Source: Candidatus Acidiferrum typicum
GTDB lineage: Bacteria > Acidobacteriota > Terriglobia > Acidiferrales > UBA7541
DNA: 35,395 nt
Direction: 5' to 3'
NCBI GenBank assembly: GCA_002478115.1
Contig: DLMH01000162.1
Span: 1-35,395, forward strand
Of this stretch, positions 1 through 10,400 are shown piece after piece (within the stretch, counting starts at the first letter, position 1; the number at the start of each line of letters is the position of its first letter). The notes beneath the pieces are model-generated. The model did not search any database, had not been told where the DNA came from, and saw only the letters and a program-made list of their open reading frames with translations. The translations under genes and the position numbers were made by a program.

Positions 1-23
1 GCTGAAACAACCGGATAAGCATG
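1..23. repeat. Left window end: probable insertion-sequence terminus
   Basis: AACCGGATAAGCATG (9-23) is the exact reverse complement of the last 15 bases of the window (35381-35395). The coding frame of the GHMP/nucleotidyltransferase gene loses its family-like pattern at this point, just after an LGG tripeptide. I infer that both window ends enter the same end of a multicopy mobile element. The element itself is not in the window, so its family cannot be named. Confidence 0.55.
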
Positions 24-2316
24 TGCCGCCTAGTCGGCAAAAGGGGTTAAGGGCCTTGACGACGCCCGCGCCTTTCGTCCAACGACTGCCTGTGCCGCCG
101 GCGAACGAAACCACCGCCACCATTCCTGCCGCCAGGGCCTCCTTGCCAATTTCGTGGTATTTCGCTGCGACACCGTCGGTGGCGTCAAAGAGATCTGCGG
201 CGCCAACGTCGGTGATCATGCTGGTGATGGGAAGACGATTCTGCGCCAGCCCCACGCGGCCGTTGCGCAAACTCGCTTGGATCTGCTCATGCTCCACGCG
301 ATCAAATCCATGGGTTTCGAGCAGCGCATCGAGGCTTTGGGAGAGGTCGGCTTTTTGCGGGCTCTGCGGGATGAGGTGCTCGAAGACGTGCTGCATCATC
401 CCTTGGAATTCCGGCACAGTGTGGCAGGCGGCGGTGAAGCGTGCGAGCTCAAGGAGGCGCAGGGGCGAAAGGAGACGGGATTCCTGGCGAAGAAGCGAGG
501 GCACAACCATTTGGTAATACCCCGGCGGCATCAGCGCCGAGTCGCCAGCGAGGTGCGTGGCCTGAGTGCCATCTTCGTTGACCGCGAAGTCGTAGACCAC
601 GGGTTCCATGGCGAAGGGCAACGCATGTTCCAACTCGCGCTTGGTGGCGCTCATGATGGCCTGCAAGCGCTCCTGTGCCAGCGCTTTCGCATGCGGAGCA
701 AAAAGAAAACCCATGCCTCCGCCCGACATTCCTCCGAGCATCCAGAAGCCCCAGAAGTCGTCGCCCATCTCCCGGCGCACGCGGCGAATCAGCGTGTCGG
801 TGTAGAGATTTCCGGCCCAGGGAATAATGGTTTGTATGGGGCCGGTAAAATTCCGCTCCGTTAGCGCGCCAAGGGCACGAATGTCCCCGGTCTTCAAGTG
901 TGCCATGAGGTCATCCAGGATGAGTGCGGCTTCGCTCCGGCCTTGCCATTCACTTTCTGAACGAAGCAGGTATTTCTCCGTCACCATCTCTAGAATGGGG
1001 CCCACATCCTGCGCCATGCCGCCGTGGGCGAGCACCAGGCTTTGCTGAAGTTGCTTGCGCGTTTCCGGTGACACTTCCTGGGGGCCGAGAATCTGGTGGT
1101 TCGGCAACAACCGGCCGCGGCTGATGCCGAATTCCGGATCACCCTCTTGGGCTGAGACCCCGTGTATCAGCTTGATTCCCGGCCACACCCCGCCGGAATC
1201 CTGCCAGCCGCCTCCCGAGCCCCCCAGCCATTCGCCCAGAATGGCGCGCCCAGCCACCAAGCGGCGGTCATCCTCGGAAAGGCCGCCGGTGAGCGTGCGG
1301 ATCTGGTTGGTCGCGCGCATGCATAAGGAAATGAGGCAGGCCAGGAGGTTGGTGGACACCGCCAGGCGCGAGCCGCGGGGAATATCGTTCACCTTACTGA
1401 CGATTTCGATGCCATGGCCGGGCCGGCCCGTCAAATGGGTCAGTAGGTCAGTGAGGGGCTGCGTGGCGCCCTCCATCCCCGGTGGCATGATGCCGGAGGC
1501 AATCACTGCGGCCTTGAGCAAGCCCAGGTAGTCGTGCGCGAAATCGAAAACCTCCGCAATCGAGCCGAGTTCAGCGCTGCACTGAAGGTCAACGCTGACC
1601 AAGCGTAGTACCGGCTGATCGATGACTCGGAACCATGCTTCAACGGGAGGCTTTGGGGCGCCCACGCTGCGCACGCTCAAGTCGATGGAAATGTTGAGCA
1701 CGCGGGCGCCTTCGGGAAAATCCATCCCGAGGAAGAAAATATCGCTCCACCCGCTGTGGCTCAAGTCCATGCGCACCGGCGTAGCCTCGCGCAGGATGGG
1801 GAAGAGATCATCGGCGGTTTCGCGCTTCAATAGCTCGGGGCGAATCCGCAGCGGTGCGTCTTCAGGATAAGCGGCGCGGAACATCCACTGATTGCCGCGG
1901 ACCGAACGCACGCTACGCCGCACTTGGTCAGCGAGAGTCTGGAAACCAAGCGAGCGGTAGCCCGCGGCGAGCGCGCTGGAAAGGGCAGCGCTCGGTCCGG
2001 CGACAGCCTGCGCAGCCAGGAAAATATCAAGAGCTTCTTCGAACCTGCGCTTGAGGAGGTTGCTGTAACCCGCGAAAGGAATCAGCGCGCGGGAAGCCGC
2101 TAACTTGCGCGTGGAGACGTGAAAGCGATGGATGGCGTACAGGAAAAAAAGGGCTCGCACGCGCTCGTAGAGATTGTCGCTGCCGCGCCGGAAACGGTCG
2201 AGCGCCTCGCATTCAAGCAGTAGCTCTTCCAGTGTCGCAGCCCGGCAAAATGCGTCCAGCGGGCGATTGCGAGTCTCCGTATCGCGAGCGGTTATGACCT
2301 CGGTAAGCAGGCTCAC
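1..2316 (-). CDS. GHMP-kinase / sugar nucleotidyltransferase fusion (fucokinase-like), 3' end missing
   Basis: The minus-strand frame is open from a GTG at 2316 to the window edge (about 772 codons). The GTG overlaps the stop of the upstream nucleotidyltransferase (GTGA), so the two are translationally coupled. An alpha-helical N-terminal region of about 180 residues is followed by a GHMP-kinase region. It shows the sugar-contact stretch [11 protein letters not shown] near residue 187, a [13 protein letters not shown] loop near 318 that corresponds to the ATP loop, [12 protein letters not shown] near 370, and the C-terminal glycine motif [10 protein letters not shown] near 527. This pattern resembles L-fucokinase and heptose kinases. 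Near residue 740 a second glycine-rich segment, FAGGTGSRW, begins a UDPGP-like nucleotidyltransferase domain. The family suggests phosphorylation of a sugar at C1 and its activation to a nucleotide sugar; the actual sugar is unknown. The last codons (bases 1-23) look like insertion-sequence DNA rather than gene sequence. Confidence 0.75.
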   Translation of the reverse strand, partial: MSLLTEVITARDTETRNRPLDAFCRAATLEELLLECEALDRFRRGSDNLYERVRALFFLYAIHRFHVSTRKLAASRALIPFAGYSNLLKRRFEEALDIFLAAQAVAGPSAALSSALAAGYRSLGFQTLADQVRRSVRSVRGNQWMFRAAYPEDAPLRIRPELLKRETADDLFPILREATPVRMDLSHSGWSDIFFLGMDFPEGARVLNISIDLSVRSVGAPKPPVEAWFRVIDQPVLRLVSVDLQCSAELGSIAEVFDFAHDYLGLLKAAVIASGIMPPGMEGATQPLTDLLTHLTGRPGHGIEIVSKVNDIPRGSRLAVSTNLLACLISLCMRATNQIRTLTGGLSEDDRRLVAGRAILGEWLGGSGGGWQDSGGVWPGIKLIHGVSAQEGDPEFGISRGRLLPNHQILGPQEVSPETRKQLQQSLVLAHGGMAQDVGPILEMVTEKYLLRSESEWQGRSEAALILDDLMAHLKTGDIRALGALTERNFTGPIQTIIPWAGNLYTDTLIRRVRREMGDDFWGFWMLGGMSGGGMGFLFAPHAKALAQERLQAIMSATKRELEHALPFAMEPVVYDFAVNEDGTQATHLAGDSALMPPGYYQMVVPSLLRQESRLLSPLRLLELARFTAACHTVPEFQGMMQHVFEHLIPQSPQKADLSQSLDALLETHGFDRVEHEQIQASLRNGRVGLAQNRLPITSMITDVGAADLFDATDGVAAKYHEIGKEALAAGMVAVVSFAGGTGSRWTKGAGVVKALNPFCRLGGTCLSGCFS

Positions 2317-3176
2317 CGCTCGCCCCCCGCAGACGGAGTGGTCAGCTCACGCTCCGCCAGTAGCTCCAGAAAGTGCGTGAGTACCTCGTCGCGGTCGCGA
2401 CTGTTCAGCGCCAGAGCCAATTGCGCGGTGAGCAATCCGTAGCGAGCACCGAGATCATAACGTCGTCCCGTGTCTTCCAGCGCCAGGTACTGCTCCTGCC
2501 GGGCGAGTTCGGCGAGAGCAGCGGAAAGCGAGAGTGCGCTGCTTGGCTCACTCGCCAGTTTCCGTCCCAGGAGCTCCATCACGGTGGGAGTCAAAACGTG
2601 AATTCCAAAGAAACAGAGGTAGTAGCCCGCGCGGATTCCCGGCACCATGAGGCGCTGTTCGGCTTCCGTGGGCGTGGGCTTTTCGAGTACCGTCTCCACG
2701 CGATAAACGCCGGGCCGGCCGGACATGCGGCGTCCCGCCACGGCCCCAAACCGGGAGAGCAGCCTTTCGTGGGTGGGCTGGACCCCGGAGGCGGAGCACG
2801 ACTCGAGTTCCGCCAACTCCACCAGGCGCTGGACGCCGGGCTTCGTTGCGCTCACGTACAGGTGATCTCCCACCATGTGCAGGAAGGGCTCATCGGCCAC
2901 AAATTCGCGCGCACAGTAAATGGCGTGGCCGTATCCCCGCGGCTGCTGTTGGGGGACGAATCGCACGGCGCCAGCGAGGTTGCCGACGGCTTGGGCGTAG
3001 CGAGCCTCGTCGCCGGGCCAGACCACGACGCAGATCGCGCCAATATTCGCGGTGAGGGCCTGTTCGACAAGGATGCTCAGAACGGATTTTTCCGCTCCGT
3101 TGTGGATGAGAGTCTGGAGCGGGAGCGCCCGCTGATTTTCTCCTGCTGCTGTGATGACCGCTTTTCTGATTCGCAC
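2313..3176 (-). CDS. Sugar-1-phosphate nucleotidyltransferase (GalU/RfbA-like fold)
   Basis: 287 residues. The start is a GTG at 3176, preceded by a good ribosome site (AGAGGAG, about 7 bases away). The N-terminus [15 protein letters not shown] occupies the place of the NTP-binding signature of GalU/RmlA enzymes (normally AAGxGTRxxP), but the usual GTR is replaced by NQR. Later segments fit the same fold: a [14 protein letters not shown] region that corresponds to the base-binding loop, MVGDHLY for the metal-binding aspartate, and a VLEKPTP segment. Expected reaction: sugar 1-phosphate plus NTP to NDP-sugar plus pyrophosphate. It is the first gene of a two-gene operon with the kinase/nucleotidyltransferase fusion, so the pair may make one nucleotide sugar, or this member may be regulatory given the altered signature. 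Confidence 0.72.
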   Translation of the reverse strand: MRIRKAVITAAGENQRALPLQTLIHNGAEKSVLSILVEQALTANIGAICVVVWPGDEARYAQAVGNLAGAVRFVPQQQPRGYGHAIYCAREFVADEPFLHMVGDHLYVSATKPGVQRLVELAELESCSASGVQPTHERLLSRFGAVAGRRMSGRPGVYRVETVLEKPTPTEAEQRLMVPGIRAGYYLCFFGIHVLTPTVMELLGRKLASEPSSALSLSAALAELARQEQYLALEDTGRRYDLGARYGLLTAQLALALNSRDRDEVLTHFLELLAERELTTPSAGGER

Positions 3177-3654
3177 GGTTGACGCTCCTCTTCCGGGCTT
3201 GTGCCGAACTCCTATGGTGATTTGTGGCCCATAGCCAATTTGCCGTTCGCGTTAGGAGAAGTGCCTTCCATTTCCGCGTGGGCCTCCGGCGGTTTCGGCT
3301 TGGCGGCAGGCGGCTGATTCGGATGTAAGCATTATAACTGACGCCGTTGGGAGCCATGCGCAAGTATCACGGATTAGCACGCGTGGGTGCGGCCTAAACC
3401 TCTGGAACCCAAAGGTGTCCGGGTGGGAGACGTCCGCAGGTTACTTCACTTCCCAGATGTCGCTGCTTAAAAGTCTAGGTATGCACCAATAATGAACTAT
3501 TCCTTCGATCAAGGTGGCTTTAAGGTTTGAGTTTACCTAAGGTGTTGCTGTCACAGCGGAGCGTGAGCGATGAGGTTTACAGGAGCTAAGACAGAGGTTT
3601 ACAGGGCAATGGCCGAAGTGGGAGACTACGGATAACGACCCAGGAATCGACGGT
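3177..3654. promoter_or_regulatory. Divergent intergenic region with 12-bp direct repeats
   Basis: No gene is supported in these 478 bases, which must hold the promoters of both the nucleotidyltransferase operon (leftward) and the kinase gene (rightward). GAGGTTTACAGG occurs twice, at 3572-3583 and 3594-3605, exactly 22 bp apart start to start (about two helical turns). A weaker relative, GAGTTTACC, lies at 3529-3537. Repeats in phase on one face of DNA, 50-80 bp before a start codon, are typical of an activator or repressor site. No convincing -10/-35 pair was identified. Confidence 0.4.
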
Positions 3655-6600
3655 GTGCCCCTGCCATCCAAATTCGCGACGCCTGCGGGTTCTGTAGTTT
3701 GCCCGAAATGCGGTGCCCATGCCCTTGCTGCTGCTTCGACATGCAACAACTGTGGCAGTGCGCTGGGCAGCTCCGCTGCGGAGACGGTTATCTCGTCCAG
3801 CGCTTCGGCGACCCCCGACGCCCCAATTTCGGTCTCCAGTTCTTCTCCTCCATCTTCGGCAGAGACGCTGGAAAGTTCAGTTTTGCCTCAACCGAATGTG
3901 GCGCAGTCCGACCTGTCCAAAAGAACTCCCGATTTCGGGCCGCGTTACCGCGTGGAACGCGTCCTGGGCGAAGGGGGCATGGGGACGGTATATAAGGCAT
4001 GGGACAAAGAACTGGAGCGCACGGTGGCGCTGAAGTTGGTCCGCCGTGATCTCACGCACGATCTCAACATTTCCGAGCGCTTCAAGCAGGAGCTATTGCT
4101 AGCCAGCAAGGTTTCTCATCGCAATGTTCTGCGCATTCACGATCTCGGCGACGGCCCCGGAGATACGAAGTTCATCTCGATGGCTTACGTCGAGGGTCAA
4201 GATCTCAATCAACTGCTGAGGAAAGAGGGACAACTGCAGCTGCCACGTGCGCTGAACATCGCGCGCCAACTCTGCGAAGCGCTCGACGCGGCTCACTCTG
4301 AGGGCGTAGTCCACCGCGACCTGAAGCCGCAGAACATCCTCGTCGATCAGCACGACCATATTTATGTTTCCGACTTTGGCCTGGCGAAGTCACTGGAGTC
4401 CGATCTGGGAATGACGCGTACGGGTCAATTTCTCGGCACACCCCGCTACATGTCTCCGGAGCAGGCCGAAATCGGGCCAGTCGACCATCGCAGCGATCTA
4501 TATACATTCGGATTGATCTTATGCGAACTGGTGACCGGCAATCTGCCGTTCGAGCATGTTGAGTCGACGATGCAGATGATGTACCAGCGTGTACACGAAA
4601 CACCAAAGGATCCGAAGCGGCTCAATCCCGATCTGCCGGAGTACCTGGCTCGGATCATTCAGAAATGCTTGGAGCGAGATGTCACTCTGCGTTATCAGAG
4701 CGCATGCGAGATTCTGGCGGATTTGGAAGCCGGCCACGCGCCGGCACGGACACATCACAGTTGGGTTACTGTGGCGACGACTGCGGTCCAGCGTGGACCG
4801 AGGAACGCCCTGCTGCTCGTGACCGCAGCGCTTGTCGTGCTAGCTGTTGGCTTGGCTGTTTGGAAGAAATCTACAACCCACTCCGCACAGCCGACCGCAA
4901 GCGTTCCCGCTAATTCGCAGGTTTCGCTCGCCATTCTGCCATTCCGGAATGCCTCGGGCGATGCTTCGCTCGATTGGCTGGGTTCCAGCTTGGCAGAGAT
5001 ACTGAGCACCGACGTCGGACAGTCATCGCAACTGCGCACCGTCAGCCCCAACCGTTTGTACCAACTCTTCAGCGATTTGAAGATCTCCTCGGCGACGGTC
5101 CTGGATCCGCCGACCATTCGCCGTGTCACGGATTTCACGAGCGCCGATCGCGTCGTATGGGGCCAGTACGCCAGGTTTGGCGATCAGATTCGCATTGACG
5201 CGACGATCCAGGACATGAAAAGCGGACACACCAACACGCTGGCGGAGTCCGCGACCGAAAACAATATTCTTGCTGCGATCGACCGTCTTGCCGGCGACAT
5301 TCGTTCGAACCTGGCCCTCTCACGCAGCACAGTCAAAGAGCTCCAAGGGCAGTCTTTCAAACCCTCGACTAACTCTCTTCCGGCCCTGCGCGATTACAAC
5401 GACGGACTGCAGCTCACGCGTCTTGGAAAGTCCCTCGATGCGGCCAAGCGATTCGAAGCCTCCACAAAAGAGGATCCCAGGTTCGCGCTGGCTTACTCGG
5501 AACTCGCGAAAGCCTACGCCAACCTTGGCCAGGACAACGAGGCGGAGCAGGCTTCTCAGAAGGCCGTCGAGTTGAGCGAAGAGCTTCCCCCGCAGGAAAA
5601 GTATCTGATCCAGGCAAGCTACGATCGGATTCAGAGAGATTATCCCAAAGCAATCGAAGCCTACGAGAATCTCACAAGAGCCGCGCCCGGCAATGCCGAC
5701 GTGCTCTTCGAACTCGCTGGGCTCTACGAGAATACGAGCGCGTACGACAAGGCCCGGGAGGAGTACACGAAAGTGCTGACGCTCGATCCGAAACGCGTGG
5801 ATGCTCTGCTCGCAATGGGACGGGTCGAAATTTATAGTGGCAACTCTCAGAAAGCGCTCGAATACTTGACGCGCGCCCAGGCCCTGACAGTCGAATCCGG
5901 CAACGACGAAGAAAAAGCCCAGATTCTTCAGGCGATGGGCGTGGCCTATGCCGAGCTGAACAAACACCCGGAAGCTCTTCGCAACCTGCGAGATTCGCTC
6001 GAAATCAAACAAAAGCTGGGACTTAAAAAGGGCGCTGCCATGAGCCTGGATGCGATGGCAGGGTCGGAAGAGGTGCTGGGTAACCCGGACCAGGCGCTGA
6101 AGGATTATCAAGCGGCCCTCGCTTTGTGGCGGGAACTCGGCGACAAGGCGGGGACCGCCGATGTCCTGAACGACTTTGGGCAGTTTTATGTCGATCGTGG
6201 CCAGTATGACCAGGGATTGAAGCTCCTTAAGGAGTCACTCCAGGCTGAGATCGAGGTGGGAAACCAGAACAACCAGGGACTCGTTCTGAACAATATCGCC
6301 AACGCCTATTTTCATAAAGCCGACTACCAGGACGCGCGCATCTACTGGGAGCAAGCCTTGCAGCTTCGCGAGAAACTCAAGGTCCCCGGTGACATTGCCG
6401 AGACTTTACATAACCTGGCGGAAACTTCGACCAAGATGGGGCAGTTTGACGTGGCGATCGAGGAATATTTGAAAGCGCTGGATCTGGAGCGAAGCACCGG
6501 TGACAAGCGTGGCACTGCCAAGGAGTCCTCGAGCCTGGGCATCTTATTCGGTTATCAGGGCCGCTATGGCGCGGCTCTCAGCTCCGAAGACGATGCCCTC

Positions 6601-7296
6601 AGGACTTTCAGGGAACTGCAGGAGCGCGGCTATTGGCTGGCAGAGATTCTCGGCATGTACGGGAACGCTCTCGCTCAGTTGGACCGGTACGACGACGCGC
6701 AGAAGAGCCTCGACGAAGCACTGAAAGTGGCCCGCGAATCAAAGAACCAGGCTACCGTTGCCGAGATCCTTGGTTACCAGGGTGACAACGCCTTCTACCG
6801 GGGAGATTTCGCCACGGCCGCCGCTCATTATGATGAAGCACTCAAGACGGCATCCCAGGTCAGCGACCAGAATCTGATACTCGTCTCGAAGTTCAATGTT
6901 GCGAAAGCCGCCGTCAGGCAGGGGCGCTTTGCCTCGGCCGCAAACTCACTCAGCAAACTGTGTGAGGATGCGGACAATATGGGATTGAAATATGTGTCTG
7001 TCGAATGCTCGATTTATCATGCAGAAGCGCTCATGAATCTGAAGAACTACGAGCCAGCCCGGAAAGAGCTCGACAGCGCCCTAATGAAGAGCCAGAAGTT
7101 CGGCCTGCGGGCCTTACTCGCTAGAAGCCATTACCTACTGGCGCGTAGTCTCGAGCTCACTGGCAGAGCCCCTGAGGCCCAGGACCACTTTAAGCAGGCC
7201 CGCAAAATCCTGGATGAAGTTCAGAAAGAGGCCAAAAGTGACACCATCCCACGCCGGAGCGACCTCAGCCCCATTTACGCTCACGCAACCATCTAG
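3655..7296 (+). CDS. Membrane-anchored Ser/Thr protein kinase with zinc ribbon and TPR sensor
   Basis: 1213 residues. The GTG start at 3655 is the only start codon after the in-frame stop at 3571 and has AGGAA 8 bases upstream. Order: zinc ribbon (C16-x2-C19-x10-C30-x2-C33), Ser/Pro-rich linker, Pkn-type kinase at about 98-358 with glycine loop GEGGMG, lysine K127, HRDLKPQN at 220-227 and DFG at 240-242, a single membrane helix at about 384-403, a CsgG/TolB-like region (LAILPFRNASGD) at about 425-560, then about a dozen TPR motifs to the C-terminus. All catalytic residues are present, so it should be an active kinase with the kinase inside and the TPR half outside the cytoplasmic membrane. 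The HRD arginine makes it an RD kinase likely activated by autophosphorylation. It stands alone; substrate and signal are unknown. Confidence 0.9.
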   Translation: MPLPSKFATPAGSVVCPKCGAHALAAASTCNNCGSALGSSAAETVISSSASATPDAPISVSSSSPPSSAETLESSVLPQPNVAQSDLSKRTPDFGPRYRVERVLGEGGMGTVYKAWDKELERTVALKLVRRDLTHDLNISERFKQELLLASKVSHRNVLRIHDLGDGPGDTKFISMAYVEGQDLNQLLRKEGQLQLPRALNIARQLCEALDAAHSEGVVHRDLKPQNILVDQHDHIYVSDFGLAKSLESDLGMTRTGQFLGTPRYMSPEQAEIGPVDHRSDLYTFGLILCELVTGNLPFEHVESTMQMMYQRVHETPKDPKRLNPDLPEYLARIIQKCLERDVTLRYQSACEILADLEAGHAPARTHHSWVTVATTAVQRGPRNALLLVTAALVVLAVGLAVWKKSTTHSAQPTASVPANSQVSLAILPFRNASGDASLDWLGSSLAEILSTDVGQSSQLRTVSPNRLYQLFSDLKISSATVLDPPTIRRVTDFTSADRVVWGQYARFGDQIRIDATIQDMKSGHTNTLAESATENNILAAIDRLAGDIRSNLALSRSTVKELQGQSFKPSTNSLPALRDYNDGLQLTRLGKSLDAAKRFEASTKEDPRFALAYSELAKAYANLGQDNEAEQASQKAVELSEELPPQEKYLIQASYDRIQRDYPKAIEAYENLTRAAPGNADVLFELAGLYENTSAYDKAREEYTKVLTLDPKRVDALLAMGRVEIYSGNSQKALEYLTRAQALTVESGNDEEKAQILQAMGVAYAELNKHPEALRNLRDSLEIKQKLGLKKGAAMSLDAMAGSEEVLGNPDQALKDYQAALALWRELGDKAGTADVLNDFGQFYVDRGQYDQGLKLLKESLQAEIEVGNQNNQGLVLNNIANAYFHKADYQDARIYWEQALQLREKLKVPGDIAETLHNLAETSTKMGQFDVAIEEYLKALDLERSTGDKRGTAKESSSLGILFGYQGRYGAALSSEDDALRTFRELQERGYWLAEILGMYGNALAQLDRYDDAQKSLDEALKVARESKNQATVAEILGYQGDNAFYRGDFATAAAHYDEALKTASQVSDQNLILVSKFNVAKAAVRQGRFASAANSLSKLCEDADNMGLKYVSVECSIYHAEALMNLKNYEPARKELDSALMKSQKFGLRALLARSHYLLARSLELTGRAPEAQDHFKQARKILDEVQKEAKSDTIPRRSDLSPIYAHATI

Positions 7297-7415
7297 CTTC
7301 CAGGAAGGCTTCGTCTCTAACCTCGGCTTCCGTATGCTTCTTACTCCAATTCACCCATAGGGAGACTGCAGCCGTTTCCCTGCTGCGGCGCACTGTGCTC
7401 AGGCCTCCGCCACCT

Positions 7416-10400
7416 TTACTTTCCCGTGCCCGACAGCCAAATGGTTTGCGGACTGGTCAACGCATTGTCTGTAATCTTTACGTTGCCGGTACAAGTTCCC
7501 TTGGCCGTGGGAGCGAACGTAACGCTGATCGTACAACTGGAGCCGGCAGCGACGGTTCCGCTATTCTTGCAAGGCGTGCCGCTGCTGGCCAGCGCGAAGT
7601 GGCCGCTGACCGTTATGGTCCCGAGTGTCAGCGGTGTGTTCCCAGTGTTTGTGAGTGTGACCGTCTTTGCCCCGCTGGTCGTGCCTACGGTTTGTGAGGC
7701 GAAGGTGAGGCTGCTTGCGCTTAACGTTGCCTGCGGATTAATCACCTGGGCCGTCAGTCGCACCAGGTGCGGGCTTGCCGCCGTGCTGTCAGTGATGGTG
7801 AGAGTGGCTGTCGAGGCCGTTGGACTGAAGATCTTCGCCGTGGCCAAAATGCCCACGAAAATCGGACAGCTCTTCCCCGCCGGCAAGACGCCCGGCAGCT
7901 TTGTTAATAGCGGCGTACAGAAAGTGATGTCCCCATATTCGCCGACGGCGTTACCGGGGCCCGTGATGCTAACGCTCGTAATGGTGATCGGTGTGGTCCC
8001 GGTGTTGGTCAGGGTGATGGGCTGGGCAGCGACTTGTCCCAGGTGCAATGTGCCGAAATTCAGGCTCGATGTTGAAAGTCCCATCGCATTCACAGTCAGC
8101 GTATAGCTCTGTGAGACGTAGTCAACGTTGCCATTAAATGTGTTGGAGGCTGTGACGGTGAAGGGGAAAGTTCCGGCGCTTGTTGGCGTCCCGCTGATCA
8201 GCCCGGTTGTCGCGTTGAAAGTAAGTCCGCTCGGCAGCGAACCTGATGTCATGGTAATCCTTGGGAGCGGATAGCCCGTCGACGCGATCGCGAACGCTCC
8301 TCCCGTGCCCACTGTAAACGTGATGTTGGTGCCGCTGAGGACGCACGCGTTCAAGCAACTGCCGGAAATCGTGGGCGCGCTCTGCGCATTGGGGATCGGG
8401 TTTAAGCTGTTTGGATACGGGACGGAGGTCGGCGGGAACGCTACCACCACATCATTGGGTTGCTTAGTCTTTCCGCCGCTCGTCGAGTCCAGCCCTGAGC
8501 CCGGGTTCCAGAACGTCGTGATGTCTCTGTCGTACTGGCAGTAAATCGTCGTACCCTCTATGTTGCCCTGCCCCGTGTCCACCTGCATGGTCGTGTTGCA
8601 GTCAGTGCCGTAGGGTAACCCAACTTGCACATCTTCGTTGGGATCGTCGAACATATGAGGCACGCTGTTTGCCCAGTAAGACGAAGACGGCGGGGAATAG
8701 GTGTCGTTGTTAAATCCAATTTTCCAGAATACCCAGCCACTATAATAATTCGTAGGTGGCTCCGTCCCCGGCGACTGGTAGTACACGTCGTAGTGGACGC
8801 AATTCCCGTTGGCATAGGGATAGCACAACGGGACGATAATGTTGGGATTCGGGCCATTCGAGTCGGTCCCGTAATTGAAGTAGTCAACGAACCGACAATC
8901 GGGGTCAGAACTGTTCCCGTCTTGGCCCTTCGGGCAAAGTCCGTCACCCGCCGGATATTCCGTCGCCTGAACGTAGAGGTTAAAAGGCGTGCTCACTTGC
9001 GTGATCAACAGTGTGAACGCATGCGCATTCGGATCCTGTGAGCAGGAACTGGCATTGCCTGGACAGAACGTGGCCATGGTGCTCACATTCGTCCCGGCAT
9101 TGAACGACAATGGAGCAGGTGGGAACTGCGTGGCAAAATTGGCGGTAACACTGAGTGACGTGTTCAGCTGCAAGAAGTAACACGTGTTTGACGTCGAGGC
9201 CGCGCACGCGCCGCCCCAGCTCAGGAAGGTCGAAGTCGAAGTCGGAGTTGCGGTCAGAAGGACCCCGGCTCCGATCGGATAATCCGCATAACAGGATCCA
9301 GAGAGCGTTCCCGCCGTATCGGTGCAGTTGATCCGTGCCCACGGACCGTCAGTAACCGTTCCCGAGCCCGTTCCCAATGCCGCGGAGAGCGTCAACGTTA
9401 CGCTCGATGGAGGAGCCGGATTGACGGTCAATGAGGTCGTCTGATCCGAGACCGCACTAAAGGTAGCGTCGCCATAATAATGGTAAAGAATCGGGTACAC
9501 CCCTGGCCCCAAGCTGGAGATCGTGACTGGTCCAGTGAAATTGCCATTCTGGTCGAGGATGGTCGCGGACCCCTCAGCGAGACCAATCGCGATGGACACC
9601 TGCTCACCTTGGGCTGGATACATCCCACCGCTGCTGATCGTGCCGGACAACGTAATTGAAGTAGTTCCGGCCGGGATCGATGGCGATGGCGTCAGATTGC
9701 TGAAGGTTGGGGTCAGTGCGATGCCGTTCCCCGAGAGATTGACGATTTGCGGGCTGTTGAAGGCATCATCGGTAACGGTAAGTGCGCCCGTCACGGGATT
9801 GCCCGCGATGGTGGGAGCAAAGGCGACGCCCAGTGCGCAGGTGGCACCGATCGCCAGCGGAGTCCCCGTCGCACAATTGTTGCCCACGCTCTGCAATTGG
9901 AAATTGGCAGAAGCGGCAAGCGAAGTGAAATTCAAAGCCGCGTTCCCTACATCCGACACCGCCAAACTCTGCGGGCTGCTGGTCTGGCCTACGCTTACTG
10001 TGCTGAAAGACAGGGCCGAGGTGGTTACGTCCACCTTGCGGATGCGAGAGTTGTCCTGGTCCGCGATGTAGAGGTTGCCCGCACTGTCAAGCGCCACGCC
10101 AATGGGTAAGTAAAATTCTGCGCTGGTGGCTGGACCGCCGTCCCCGGTGTAGCCCAGAGTTCCGTTTCCCGCCACGGTGGTGATGTTGCCGCTCGCGTCC
10201 ACCTTGCGGATGCGCTGGTTGTTGTAGTCCGCGATGTAGAGGTTGCCCGCGCTGTCCACTGCCACGCTATAGGGAGAGTAGAGTTCCGCGTTTGTGGCTT
10301 GACCGCCGTCCCCCGTGTAGCCCTGAGTGCCGTCGCCCGCCACGGTAGTGATGATGCCGTTAACGTTCACCTTGCGGACGCACATGTTGTTGCTGTCCGC

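Noticed and set aside
154..864. Plus-strand open frame of 236 codons
   Set aside because: It is antisense to the GHMP-kinase gene, whose kinase motifs are unmistakable on the minus strand. The plus frame has no family pattern and no ribosome site.
2373..3182. Plus-strand open frame of 269 codons
   Set aside because: It mirrors the nucleotidyltransferase gene on the other strand, and its translation shows no recognisable domain.
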